A DNA stretch of 44,639 bases from Candidatus Nomurabacteria bacterium (GTDB taxonomy: Bacteria; Patescibacteriota; Minisyncoccia; Phycocordibacterales; UBA9973): assembly GCA_023267275.1 (NCBI GenBank), contig JAHFNO010000010.1, positions 1-44,639 on the forward strand, in the 5' to 3' direction. How positions within the stretch are numbered: the stretch's first letter is position 1; each line of letters begins with the position of its first letter. The notes below the pieces were generated by a model that saw only the letters and a list, made by a program, of their open reading frames with translations, ran no database searches and was not told the origin of the DNA. The position numbers were made by a program, and so were the translations under genes. Below, piece by piece: positions 24,771 through 32,406 of the stretch.

Positions 24771-24940
24771 TTGTAATTTTGCTTCGGCGATTTACTAGGT
24801 AGAGGGGGACGTTTCCCGGGCGCCCTCGGTTCCGAAAGGACAGGGATATGATTTGTGGCGAATTTTCCGGCTACAGAATCAGAGAGAACAGGAAATAAAT
24901 AATTACAAAACCGTTGGAGTAATCCAGCGGTTTCTTTTTT
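24771..24940 (+). ncRNA. Structured small RNA, family unassigned
   Basis: About 170 nt lie between a consensus promoter and an intrinsic terminator. A closing stem TTGTAATT (24771-24778) / AATTACAA (24901-24908) encloses a G-rich region, a hairpin capped by a GAAA tetraloop (GTTCC-GAAA-GGAC) and a hairpin GATT..GTGGC/GGCTAC..AATC. It lies just before dnaX, where some bacteria have the SRP RNA gene, but the SRP loop signature (GGAAGNAGC) is absent. The dnaX gene has its own promoter, so a riboswitch role is less likely. Confidence 0.7.
24908..24940 (+). terminator. Terminator of the ncRNA
   Basis: AAACCGTTGGA (24908-24918) pairs with TCCAGCGGTTT (24923-24933), one wobble pair, followed by CTTTTTT. 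It abuts the 3' arm of the closing stem. Confidence 0.88.
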
Positions 24941-24977
24941 AATGACAGTAAAGAGATTTCTGCTATAATCGCTCTAT

Positions 24978-26009
24978 ATGGAACACACCGCTTTGTATCG
25001 AAAGTACCGACCAGAAGCTTTTTCTGACCTTGTGGGACAGGAGCACATTGTGGCTGCTCTCGAAGGTGCACTCAAAGCCGACAAGATTGCACACGCATAT
25101 CTTTTTTGTGGCAGTCGTGGAACAGGGAAGACGACTTCGGCTCGTATTGTGGCGAAGGCACTCGGCACGAGCCCAAGCGATATTTATGAAATCGATGCTG
25201 CTTCAAACAACGGCGTCGACGATATTCGTGAGCTGCGTGAAAATGTGGGCACGCTTCCATTCGATTCAAAATACAAAGTGTATATCATCGACGAGGTGCA
25301 CATGCTTTCTAAAGCGGCGTTCAACGCGCTTTTGAAAACGCTCGAAGAGCCACCAGTACACGTGGTATTTATTCTCGCCACAACCGAACTTGAAAAAGTA
25401 CCGGACACAATAGTGTCGCGTTGTCAGACATTTCTTTTTCGTAAACCATCACAAGCTATTCTTCGCACACTCATCGAAAAAACAGCAAAGAAAGAAAAGG
25501 TCACGCTCGGTGCAGGAGTTGCAGATTTGATTGCGCTACTCGCAAATGGATCATTTCGCGACGCGCTCGGCACGTTGCAAAAGGTGATTGGTTCCGCTGG
25601 CAACAAAATTTCTCTTGAAGATGCGGCGCGTATTACGGGAGCACCATCCGACTCTATCGTGCACGACATTATTGAATCAATCGCACGTGGAGCACTTAGA
25701 GATGCATTGCTCACTGTAGAAAAATCTCGCGCATCAAATATTGCATCAAAGACATTGCTCGAATTGATCGTGCACACATTCCGTAGAATCTTGCTCATAA
25801 AAGTGGCACCTGCACTTTCAAAAGGGGAAATCGACGGACTCTCCGATGAAGAAAAAGAATTCATTACTCGAATTTCAAAGATGGAATCTATCCACATCAA
25901 TTCTTCGAGCTTGCTCGTATTGCTTGATGCACTGTCATTGCAAAAAAATGCATTCATCGACGAGTTGCCTCTAGAACTCGCGCTTATAAAAATACTGAGT
26001 CATGAATAA
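24978..26009 (+). CDS. dnaX: DNA polymerase III subunit gamma/tau, short and zinc-less
   Basis: DnaX is the clamp-loader ATPase. YRKYRPEAFSDLVGQEHI, Walker A GSRGTGKT (45-52), Walker B IIDEVHMLS and sensor ATTELEKVPDTIVSRC are present. The cysteine zinc module that normally follows Walker A by about 15 residues is gone: KALGTSPSDIYEIDAASNNG runs straight on. At 343 residues it also lacks the tau C-terminal domains that bind DnaB and the polymerase. Promoter TATAAT lies 8 nt before the ATG. Both losses suit a minimised replisome. Confidence 0.93.
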   Translation: MEHTALYRKYRPEAFSDLVGQEHIVAALEGALKADKIAHAYLFCGSRGTGKTTSARIVAKALGTSPSDIYEIDAASNNGVDDIRELRENVGTLPFDSKYKVYIIDEVHMLSKAAFNALLKTLEEPPVHVVFILATTELEKVPDTIVSRCQTFLFRKPSQAILRTLIEKTAKKEKVTLGAGVADLIALLANGSFRDALGTLQKVIGSAGNKISLEDAARITGAPSDSIVHDIIESIARGALRDALLTVEKSRASNIASKTLLELIVHTFRRILLIKVAPALSKGEIDGLSDEEKEFITRISKMESIHINSSSLLVLLDALSLQKNAFIDELPLELALIKILSHE

Positions 26010-26331
26010 ATATCTTTTTATTTTTCTCAATGCACTGCCAATCATTTTGATGATTGCGCTCATTCCTGGTGTATCAAACGACTACTTACTTGCAGCACTA
26101 TATATTGTGGTAATCCTTGGGTCATTTAAAATTCACTATGAACAAAAAGAAGTTCTGGTCTTTTTGTTTGGTTTTGGTGTCATGATTGTTTCTGAGTATT
26201 TCTTTGTAATGACTGGGGTAGAAGTATTCGCCCGACACTCATTACTCGGTATTATGCCTCTTTGGCTGCCATTTCTTTGGGGCTATAGTTTTGTAGCAAT
26301 GAAGAGAGCGCTCGGAGCTTTGGCTATTTAG
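26002..26331 (+). CDS. Small multi-pass membrane protein
   Basis: A 109-residue, very hydrophobic protein with about four helices (roughly 2-24, 28-44, 50-70, 85-105). The motif SEYFFVMTGVEVF and PLWLPFLWGYSF are the most distinctive parts. It overlaps dnaX by 8 nt, so they are translationally coupled. I do not recognise the family. Confidence 0.6.
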   Translation: MNKYLFIFLNALPIILMIALIPGVSNDYLLAALYIVVILGSFKIHYEQKEVLVFLFGFGVMIVSEYFFVMTGVEVFARHSLLGIMPLWLPFLWGYSFVAMKRALGALAI

Positions 26332-26409
26332 GGTTGTTTTTTAAGCAAAAAAACGATAAGCTATAGGCTGTTCGTGATTTTGGGGTATCGATTGTCGGTG
26401 TAATAATAT

Positions 26410-26480
26410 TGGGAGATCGTCTAACGGCAGGACAGAAGCCTTTGAAGCTTTTAATCTAGGTTCGACCCCTAGTCTCCCAG
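26410..26480 (+). tRNA. tRNA-Gln(TTG)
   Basis: The acceptor TGGGAGA/TCTCCCA, anticodon loop CTTTGAA (anticodon TTG), T arm CTAGGTTCGACCCCTAG and discriminator G are intact. It directly precedes the protease-nuclease module. Confidence 0.93.
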
Positions 26481-26505
26481 CAAAGTTGAGCGCAGTTCGT
26501 GGGCT

Positions 26506-26515
26506 CGAGATGCGT
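26506..26515 (+). repeat. Left direct repeat of the protease-nuclease module
   Basis: CGAGATGCGT here recurs at 28243-28252. TTGAGCGC lies upstream here, TTGTGCGC upstream of the second copy. The pair brackets the two genes between them. Confidence 0.45.
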
Positions 26516-26546
26516 GAAAATTAGTAGTCACTGACAAAAATATATT

Positions 26547-27284
26547 ATGGATAAAGCAACAAGCAATCCGGCAATACCAAATCAAAATACTAAAGAAACT
26601 GTTAACACATCTGTTTCTAGTACTGGTCAACCTCAAGTTTATAAAGCGGTAAGAGCTATAGGGGTAGTAAAACCCACATATCAATTACAAACAAAAAATT
26701 TCGGAAACGATTTACAAGTAATCGGTACGGCTTTTTGGCTTAAAGATTATAAAATTTTAGTGACTTGTGCCCATGTAGTACAAGGTCTTTTGGCTGGATC
26801 CTTAGAACAAACTGGGTTATTGGTGGTTGGTAATTTGGGTAAATATACACGTGCCACTATTGCTGCTCTTGATTTAGCCCATGACCTTGCGGTTTTACAG
26901 GTTGTTGAAGAAACTCCCCAGTTCATTAATCAAGAAGCAAATTCTGGTCTACAAATTGTTGATGACTATCCTCAAGTTGGAAGTGCTGTTGGATATGCAG
27001 GTTTTCCTATGGGTTCACAACTTTTGAATTCTATTCATTCTCCAACTTATGCCGAGGGTGTGGTAGCCGTACAGTTAAGAGAAGGGTTGCTTAGGAAAGA
27101 GATTCAAATTACAGGCGCAGTCGCTGGTGGATATAGTGGTGCACCTGTAGTACTAAAAGATGATCCTACAAAAGTTATTGGTGTCTTATCTAGTGGTCCT
27201 AGTGCTCCAGGTACTCAGGGAAACATTTTTATGGCAATTTCTTGGAAGCATGTAAAAGCACTAGCTGAATTAGCAAAATCGTAG
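26547..27284 (+). CDS. Trypsin-like serine protease, predicted active
   Basis: A 245-residue cytoplasmic-looking protease with no signal peptide or membrane helix. The triad is visible: His76 in LVTCAHVVQG, Asp113 in DLAHDLAVLQV and Ser197 in GGYSGAPVV. There is no PDZ domain, unlike HtrA. The stop is 45 nt before the likely start of a PD-(D/E)XK nuclease gene. Small standalone trypsins beside effectors are a known pattern of bacterial conflict systems, where the protease cleaves or activates its partner. That role here is inference. Confidence 0.8.
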   Translation: MDKATSNPAIPNQNTKETVNTSVSSTGQPQVYKAVRAIGVVKPTYQLQTKNFGNDLQVIGTAFWLKDYKILVTCAHVVQGLLAGSLEQTGLLVVGNLGKYTRATIAALDLAHDLAVLQVVEETPQFINQEANSGLQIVDDYPQVGSAVGYAGFPMGSQLLNSIHSPTYAEGVVAVQLREGLLRKEIQITGAVAGGYSGAPVVLKDDPTKVIGVLSSGPSAPGTQGNIFMAISWKHVKALAELAKS

Positions 27285-27328
27285 TTATATTGGTTGAAGT
27301 TATGTTGCTTCAAAGAGCTCTGCTAAAT

Positions 27329-28219
27329 ATGAGTAGTCAAAGTACAAAACAAAAAGGAGACCTTCTTGAGCAAATCGTTGAAAAATTGTGTGCGGGTTTT
27401 GATAATTCAAAAGTGCAACGAGATATTAAGATTTTAGGAAAATCTGGCACAGAAAGGCAGATTGATGTTTTGATCGAGGCCACACAGAAATCCTTTGACA
27501 TTAAGATTGTGGTTGAAGCTAAAAACTATGCCGAAAAAGTTGGAATAGAAAAAGTTGATGCACTCAAAACAAAGTTAATGGACGTCGGCGCTAATTTAGG
27601 AGTTATTGTGTGTCCTCTGGGTTTTACTAAGGGCGCAGTAGATGCTGCTAGCTTACACGATATTCAACTTTTTCAAGTCTTTGATAATAAACTTGGAAAT
27701 ACTGATCAACTTATACCCATGCGTTATATTGACCCTTATATTGATGGATATTCTTTACGGATAGAACATAGTTCCAGTGGTGGAGGTACATTTTCTCTGC
27801 CCACTGATACACGCAAATGGAGATTTTATGTTAAAGATAAAATTTTAAACCAGGAAGAGATAGTTGATTATGCATGGAGTAATTCCTTATTTCCCAGGAC
27901 TCTCGGTGAACATTTAGTCGATTTTGGTGTTATAAAAATCAGTACCGAGGAAAACACACAAAAGTTTTTTTACCTTGAATTTAAAATATCAATTTTAATC
28001 AAAGAGGATTATTACTTAAAATTATTTCCAGTTTCCTTTATGAAGAATATAAAATCAGGAAAAGGCAATCACAACCTTTTCATTGATATATATTCAAAAA
28101 AGGAAGATATGCTGAAGAATGGATGGAGATACTTTGAAACAAAAGAGGAAATGGAGTCTGTTGCGGGCCCTCTCGATACTTCAGAAGATGCAAAGCAATT
28201 AGTAATGCATTCAGCGTAA
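27329..28219 (+). CDS. Mrr-like PD-(D/E)XK restriction endonuclease
   Basis: The N-terminal domain shows the nuclease fold: Glu14 in KGDLLEQIVEKL, Asp46 in RQIDVLIE and the EAK motif (63-65) in VVEAKNYAEKVG, then GVIVCPLGFTKGAVDAA typical of Mrr-type enzymes. The C-terminal 160 residues are unrecognised and may sense the target or the protease. An in-frame ATG at 27302 is possible. Mrr enzymes cut modified foreign DNA. With the protease upstream and tRNA-Gln beside it, a two-gene defence module is plausible. Confidence 0.75.
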   Translation: MSSQSTKQKGDLLEQIVEKLCAGFDNSKVQRDIKILGKSGTERQIDVLIEATQKSFDIKIVVEAKNYAEKVGIEKVDALKTKLMDVGANLGVIVCPLGFTKGAVDAASLHDIQLFQVFDNKLGNTDQLIPMRYIDPYIDGYSLRIEHSSSGGGTFSLPTDTRKWRFYVKDKILNQEEIVDYAWSNSLFPRTLGEHLVDFGVIKISTEENTQKFFYLEFKISILIKEDYYLKLFPVSFMKNIKSGKGNHNLFIDIYSKKEDMLKNGWRYFETKEEMESVAGPLDTSEDAKQLVMHSA

Positions 28220-28242
28220 TTAAATGAAATATCTTGTGCGCC

Positions 28243-28252
28243 CGAGATGCGT
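28243..28252 (+). repeat. Right direct repeat of the protease-nuclease module
   Basis: CGAGATGCGT, matching 26506-26515, lies just after the nuclease gene. Confidence 0.45.
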
Positions 28253-28292
28253 CAGTTCTATTTGTTTTAATAACAACGATATAATTAAATAG

Positions 28293-28889
28293 ATGACAAA
28301 ATACGTAGTAAATTCTGGCGGGGCGAGAAAATATCCTGAAAAGGCAAAAGGTTTTTTTGCTGAGATTTTTAAAGGGTTAGGCCAAAAACCTCGCTTGTTA
28401 CTTTGTTATTTTGCACAGCCAAGAGAAGATTGGGAGCAAGCCTTTACTCAAGACAAAGAAAGTTTTCCAAGTGTATTTCCTGACGGCGTACAGCCACTCA
28501 TTGAAATGGCACTCCCTAATATTTTTAAAGAACAAATCAAAAATTGTGATGTTGTGTACATGAAAGGAGGAGACGATCATTTGATTCAATACTGGTTGAA
28601 ACAATTTGATATACCGGCTATTTGGGATGGAAAAGTTGTTGTAACAAATTCTGCAAGTTCTAATGCTTTGTCGAAACATTTTTGGACATGTGATTGGAGA
28701 CAGAACATGGATGGTTTGGGAATTTTGCCAATTAAATTTCTACCTCATTATAAATCTGCATATGGAGATGCTGATTCTCGTGGACCGATTGACTGGGAAA
28801 AGGGATATAAAGAACTTGAGTCATATGGCGACACTTCTTTATTTATCTACGCACTTGAAGAAGGCGATTTTGTGGTAATTGAAAAATAA
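28293..28889 (+). CDS. Peptidase E-like (S51/class I glutamine amidotransferase-like) protein
   Basis: A 198-residue protein resembling dipeptidase E: VVYMKGGDDHLIQYWLKQF matches the GGN-type turn, VVVTNSASSNALSKHFWTCD is at the nucleophile-elbow position (normally G-x-SAGA), and GLGILP with a following PHY matches the active-site His segment. The nucleophile elbow is altered (SASSNA), so activity is uncertain. It lies 3 nt before the HIT gene, probably co-transcribed. Confidence 0.65.
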   Translation: MTKYVVNSGGARKYPEKAKGFFAEIFKGLGQKPRLLLCYFAQPREDWEQAFTQDKESFPSVFPDGVQPLIEMALPNIFKEQIKNCDVVYMKGGDDHLIQYWLKQFDIPAIWDGKVVVTNSASSNALSKHFWTCDWRQNMDGLGILPIKFLPHYKSAYGDADSRGPIDWEKGYKELESYGDTSLFIYALEEGDFVVIEK

Positions 28890-28892
28890 TCT

Positions 28893-29360
28893 ATGACCAC
28901 CACGCCAGCACAACAAGAAAATACAACATGCGTGTACTGCACGATTCCGGAAATTTTGGAGCGAGCTATTTGGAAAGATGATTTGGTTTGGGCTTTTCCG
29001 ACCAATATTCCTATTACCGAAGGCCACACACTCATTTCTCCACGACGTTGTGTAAAGACGTTGGCAGATTTGACTGATGCTGAGCGACTAGCAATCCTCT
29101 CATGTGCAGACCGTATTATGGTAGCACTTCGCAGTGCTTATGGGGCGGAAGGATTCAACTGCGTATGGAATCAAGAAAAACTCGCGGGCCAATCAGTGCC
29201 ACATTTTCATTTACATATCATTCCACGAAAGGAGGGGGACACAGGACTACTTGGTTATGATCCACGCAGTATGCTCTATCGTACTGGCGACCGTGAACCG
29301 ACAGCAGAAGAAGTGTTGGCTGTCGTGACTAAAACAATTCAAGACACACTGCCAGAATAA
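28893..29360 (+). CDS. HIT family nucleotide hydrolase
   Basis: HIT proteins cleave nucleotide phosphoramidates or dinucleoside polyphosphates. CVYCTIPEILERAIWKDD gives the CxxC start, GHTLISPRR the first strand, and HFHLHIIPR the HxHxH catalytic triad (about residues 111-115). Length (155) is normal. The substrate cannot be assigned. Confidence 0.93.
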   Translation: MTTTPAQQENTTCVYCTIPEILERAIWKDDLVWAFPTNIPITEGHTLISPRRCVKTLADLTDAERLAILSCADRIMVALRSAYGAEGFNCVWNQEKLAGQSVPHFHLHIIPRKEGDTGLLGYDPRSMLYRTGDREPTAEEVLAVVTKTIQDTLPE

Positions 29361-29386
29361 AAAAGCCCAACCGGGTAGGTTGGACT
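29358..29386. terminator. Terminator between HIT and the 29410 gene
   Basis: AGCCCAACC/GGTTGGACT (29364-29386, one mismatch) has a T-run on the minus strand, serving the convergent 29410 gene. Confidence 0.75.
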
Positions 29387-29409
29387 AAAATTGTATACAG
29401 CTCGAGCTG

Positions 29410-29721
29410 TTATTGTTGCTGGTGTATGTAGTGCATGCGATTGCACGACTCCACTGTTTCCTTTACAGCTTCGCCTAAACTTCGACCCTTCCCCCTTTTT
29501 GACCATCCGGTGCTTCCAGGATCTGTGGTTATGATCTCGTACCTATCAGAACTTTTTGTTGCTTCGTAATCTTTTCCTCGGAAAACAATCTGAGATTTAA
29601 ATCCGCACTTGCGGAGCATTTTTTTGAGATCTGAATACTGATCAATCGGTCCCGGATGTTTAGTTATCAAGAGGTGTAATTTTTCGTAAGCCTCTTTAAC
29701 GGATACTTGTAATGTTTCCAT
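29410..29721 (-). CDS. Hypothetical protein
   Basis: A 103-residue basic soluble protein ending in a His/Gln-rich tail. KGRSLGEAVKETVESC looks like a helix of a small double-stranded-RNA-binding-like or HicB-like fold, but I cannot assign a family. It has a terminator. Confidence 0.5.
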   Translation of the reverse strand: METLQVSVKEAYEKLHLLITKHPGPIDQYSDLKKMLRKCGFKSQIVFRGKDYEATKSSDRYEIITTDPGSTGWSKRGKGRSLGEAVKETVESCNRMHYIHQQQ

Positions 29722-29789
29722 CGTTTGTACAATTTAGTTACTTCGTATAATACGCATTTTATATATTCTGTCAAAGCCTATTATTTCGA

Positions 29790-29812
29790 CATATACGGAG
29801 GCAAGACCTCCG
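29790..29812. repeat. CGGAGG-CAAGA-CCTCCG hairpin, copy 1
   Basis: CATATACGGAGG, loop CAAGA, CCTCCG. It lies at the 5' edge of the degraded reading frame. Copy 2 is at 30439-30465. Confidence 0.75.
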
Positions 29813-30040
29813 GAGATACAAAATCAGGAAATTGATATTTGTGGAAGAGACACAATTCAATTTTTTGATAAAAATAACAACACTTGGATTTCTGGAAACA
29901 AAGATCTTACTGTAAGCGAAATGAAAGAAGTGTACGGCATTACTGTTTCAGTTATACCAAAAGATACATTGATTGCTTATAAGAAAAAACTCTTGAGAGA
30001 GGTAGACATCGCTGATATTAACGCATTGAGTTTAATTTAA
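29813..30040 (+). pseudogene. C-terminal remnant of an unrecognised gene
   Basis: The frame encodes 75 protein-like residues, including IQFFDKNNNTWISGNKDLTVSEMKE in two segments and VIPKDTLIAYKKKLLREVD, and ends in TAA. No plausible start codon exists upstream in frame; the hairpin repeat sits where the N-terminus should be. The DTLIAYKKKLLREVDIADI ending is reminiscent of small nucleotidyltransferase-type proteins, but this is a weak impression. Confidence 0.55.
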
Positions 30041-30060
30041 TTATTCATTACTATAGTAAT

Positions 30061-30432
30061 ATGAAAAAATATAAAATTGCATTTTGGGTTACCACTACTA
30101 TTATTTTCTTGTTTGAAGGCGTAGTTACTGCGCTTACTTCAAATAGTGAAATGTCTCGCCAGGGAATTATGCAGCTTGGCTATCCGCTCTACTTTATTCC
30201 GCTCCTCGCCGTATTTAAGGTTGCGGGAACGCTTGCGCTTATTATTCCTGCTGTACCAAATCGTGTAAAAGAGTGGGCATATGCTGGACTCATGATTGAC
30301 TTTATCTGTGCATTTGTGAGTATTGTTGCCGTCGGTGGATTCTCAGGAATTGCACTTCTCCCTGTAGTATTTATGATTCTTCTTGTTATTTCCTATGTGT
30401 CGCGCGAAATGATTATGAACGCAAATAAATAG
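30061..30432 (+). CDS. DoxX-like membrane protein
   Basis: Four transmembrane helices in 123 residues with LGYPLYFIPLLAVFKVAGTLALIIP and KEWAYAGLMIDFICAF, the pattern of the DoxX-like family. Function in most members is unknown, with proposed links to redox or detoxification. It stands alone between two copies of a hairpin repeat. Confidence 0.85.
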   Translation: MKKYKIAFWVTTTIIFLFEGVVTALTSNSEMSRQGIMQLGYPLYFIPLLAVFKVAGTLALIIPAVPNRVKEWAYAGLMIDFICAFVSIVAVGGFSGIALLPVVFMILLVISYVSREMIMNANK

Positions 30433-30438
30433 ATATGC

Positions 30439-30465
30439 ATATACGGAGGCAAGACCTCCGTATAT
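30439..30465. repeat. CGGAGG-CAAGA-CCTCCG hairpin, copy 2
   Basis: ATATACGGAGG/CCTCCGTATAT, a perfect 11-bp stem with loop CAAGA, 6 nt after the DoxX stop. It may serve as that gene's 3' stabilising hairpin. Confidence 0.8.
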
Positions 30466-30499
30466 AAAAAACTGGTGTAATCAATAAAGATTACACCAG
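30465..30499 (-). terminator. Terminator of the 30524 gene
   Basis: CTGGTGTAATC/GATTACACCAG (30472-30499), 11 bp with a 6-nt loop, followed by a T-run on the minus strand. Confidence 0.85.
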
Positions 30500-30523
30500 C
30501 TAGTTTATTATAAACTATAGAAC

Positions 30524-31090
30524 TTAGTCATTATCCGAAACATCATTTCCGTTTACTTCTGCGGCAACCATTTCTTTGCCCACGAGGTAGTAACTATTTA
30601 TCCATTCATATTCTTTGTCAATAAATAATAGTTGTCCTCTTTTAGCAAGCTCCAGAAGATGTAATCTTTTGTTTACTGAGTAATGAAATGAAAATTGCAT
30701 TTCATTAATACCCAGTTGTGTTCCTGTTGCAAGCCAATATTGCCAGCAATTTTGCTCCTTGAAGTTTCGTTCTCCACAAGAAGTTGATTCTGTATAAATG
30801 GAACCGAATTCATTTAATAATTCGATTGTTTTACCATTTGTCTTCAATTTGCCTTGAAGAACCATCAACTTTACTTTATGTGCACTGGTATGACGTGCGT
30901 CAAAAAGAACGAGTGCTACCTGCTTTTCATCCGTATCATCCTCAATAGGGATGATTGCGTAAGTGCAAAGCGCAGTTTGTTTTTTCTCATGATACTCAAC
31001 GGTTCCAGTTACGGCTAACCCTAGTTCCTTGAGGTAATTCTCGAATAGTACGCGCGGTAGGTCGTACAGAGACATTCTTTTCTTGCTCAT
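30524..31090 (-). CDS. Hypothetical protein
   Basis: A soluble 188-residue protein when started at ATG 31090 (MSKKRMSLYDLP); an upstream ATG at 31132 adds 14 residues. FENYLKELGLAVTGTVEYHEKKQTALCTYAI looks like a small alpha/beta domain. An acidic tail ends the protein. No family recognised. Confidence 0.55.
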   Translation of the reverse strand: MSKKRMSLYDLPRVLFENYLKELGLAVTGTVEYHEKKQTALCTYAIIPIEDDTDEKQVALVLFDARHTSAHKVKLMVLQGKLKTNGKTIELLNEFGSIYTESTSCGERNFKEQNCWQYWLATGTQLGINEMQFSFHYSVNKRLHLLELAKRGQLLFIDKEYEWINSYYLVGKEMVAAEVNGNDVSDND

Positions 31091-31180
31091 AAACAAATGT
31101 TTTTTTGTTTTGAATGAAAAATACTTTATCAATTTTCACATTACAGTATTATTTTAATTTGTCAAATCGTACTCATACAG

Positions 31181-31195
31181 AAAATACTGTATACT
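31181..31195 (+). promoter_or_regulatory. engB promoter with ATACTGTATAC box
   Basis: AAAATACTGTATACT ends 6 nt before the GTG start, the same box and spacing as before parB and topA. Confidence 0.55.
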
Positions 31196-31201
31196 CATCT
31201 T

Positions 31202-31771
31202 GTGAAAATCACTTCTGCCACATTTATAAAAGGACTCGTTGGAGACGACGAAATACTCCATGACGCAATCCCTGAGATTGCGTTTATTGGTCGTTCGAAT
31301 GTGGGAAAATCGAGTCTAATCAATTCGCTCTTGAATGCACGCGAACTTGCACGTACTGGCAAGCGACAAGGTAAGACAACAGAACTCAATGTATTTTTGG
31401 TAAACAAAAAATACTATTTTATCGATTTGCCTGGCTACGGATTTGCCGAAGGTGGTCATGATATGCGCGAGAAAATCCGTGCCATGATTATTGAATATCT
31501 CACCCGTAAAGATTCAAAGGCACACACTGTTGCTGTTGTGCTCGATGCAAAAGTAGGAATTACCGATTTTGATCGAGATGTTTTAGAAATTCTTTGGGAC
31601 AATCATCACCATGCCGTACTTGTGGTAAACAAGGTAGACAAACTCAACCAAAAAGAATTGTCTGCTTCAATGAATGCTATCAAAAAAGAATTTCCCGAGA
31701 TCGAAGTACTCCCGTATTCAGCAAAATTGAACAAAGGCGCAGGGTATGTACTAGAGAGATTAGTTGTATAG
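31202..31771 (+). CDS. engB: Ribosome biogenesis GTPase EngB/YsxC
   Basis: YsxC assists late 50S assembly. G1 GRSNVGKSS (30-38), switch TELNVF, G3 DLPGYGFAEG and G4 NKVDKL are typical, and length (189) is normal. The start is GTG. It shares its promoter motif with parB and topA. Confidence 0.96.
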   Translation: MKITSATFIKGLVGDDEILHDAIPEIAFIGRSNVGKSSLINSLLNARELARTGKRQGKTTELNVFLVNKKYYFIDLPGYGFAEGGHDMREKIRAMIIEYLTRKDSKAHTVAVVLDAKVGITDFDRDVLEILWDNHHHAVLVVNKVDKLNQKELSASMNAIKKEFPEIEVLPYSAKLNKGAGYVLERLVV

Positions 31772-31780
31772 TTTTAAGTT

Positions 31781-31854
31781 GTCATTCCGGACTTGATCCG
31801 GAATCCACGAATAATATGCATAAGAAATGGATCCCGGATCGGGTCCGGGATGAC
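31781..31854. repeat. GTCATTCCGG-type palindromic repeat, copy 2
   Basis: GTCATTCCGGACTTGATCCG at one end and CCCGGATCGGGTCCGGGATG at the other form two palindromes. It is related to 13946-14024. The open frame through it is not a gene. Confidence 0.8.
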
Positions 31855-31888
31855 ACAATACGATTTTTTAATTCAAAATATCAAGCTC

Positions 31889-32383
31889 ATGATTGCTACT
31901 CAAAAAGAAAAAAAGGAATTGCAGGTTAAAAAATCTGCACATGGAAAAGGAGTTTTTGCAAAAAAGAATTTTAAACAGGATCAAACTATCCTGCAGATAA
32001 AAGGAAAGCTCGTTACTTGTTATGAAGATGACAATTTGAGTGAGGAAGATCGCTCAAATACATTTCGTTTTGATGACGAATACTTTTTGAGTCCAAAGGG
32101 AATGCTCGGCAATTATTTCAATCATGCATGCGAGCCGAACAGTAAGGTTGTCAAAAAAGACAACAAGCTTTTTCTTGTGGCTATCGCTCCTATTTGCAAA
32201 GGCGAGGAAATCGTATTCGATTACTCAACAATTCTCGCATCGGACGATACATGGGAGATGGAATGTCATTGTGATGCGAAAACGTGCCGAGGAATAGTGA
32301 AGCAATTTCGCACACTCCCGAAAAAACTTCGTGAGAAATATCTCTCGCTTGGCATGGTGCCAACACACATTTTGGAGAATTAA
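31889..32383 (+). CDS. SET-domain protein lysine methyltransferase
   Basis: SET enzymes methylate lysines with S-adenosylmethionine. HGKGVFAKKNFKQDQTI is the N-SET start, GNYFNHACEPNSKVVK the NHxCxPN core, and EEIVFDYST carries the catalytic-pocket Tyr. CHCDAKTCRG matches a post-SET zinc cluster. I start at ATG 31889; the longer frame would translate the upstream repeat. The target in the bacterium is unknown; ribosomal or secreted host-directed substrates are both conceivable. Confidence 0.88.
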   Translation: MIATQKEKKELQVKKSAHGKGVFAKKNFKQDQTILQIKGKLVTCYEDDNLSEEDRSNTFRFDDEYFLSPKGMLGNYFNHACEPNSKVVKKDNKLFLVAIAPICKGEEIVFDYSTILASDDTWEMECHCDAKTCRGIVKQFRTLPKKLREKYLSLGMVPTHILEN

Positions 32384-32406
32384 GACCGAGGTGTACAATT
32401 CTTTAT

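Noticed and set aside
24771..24940. SRP RNA (ffs)
   Set aside because: The neighbour dnaX fits, but the domain IV signature GGAAGNAGC is absent.
31793..31888. N-terminal extension of the SET protein
   Set aside because: Those codons come from the GTCATTCCGG repeat; the ATG at 31889 fits the domain start.
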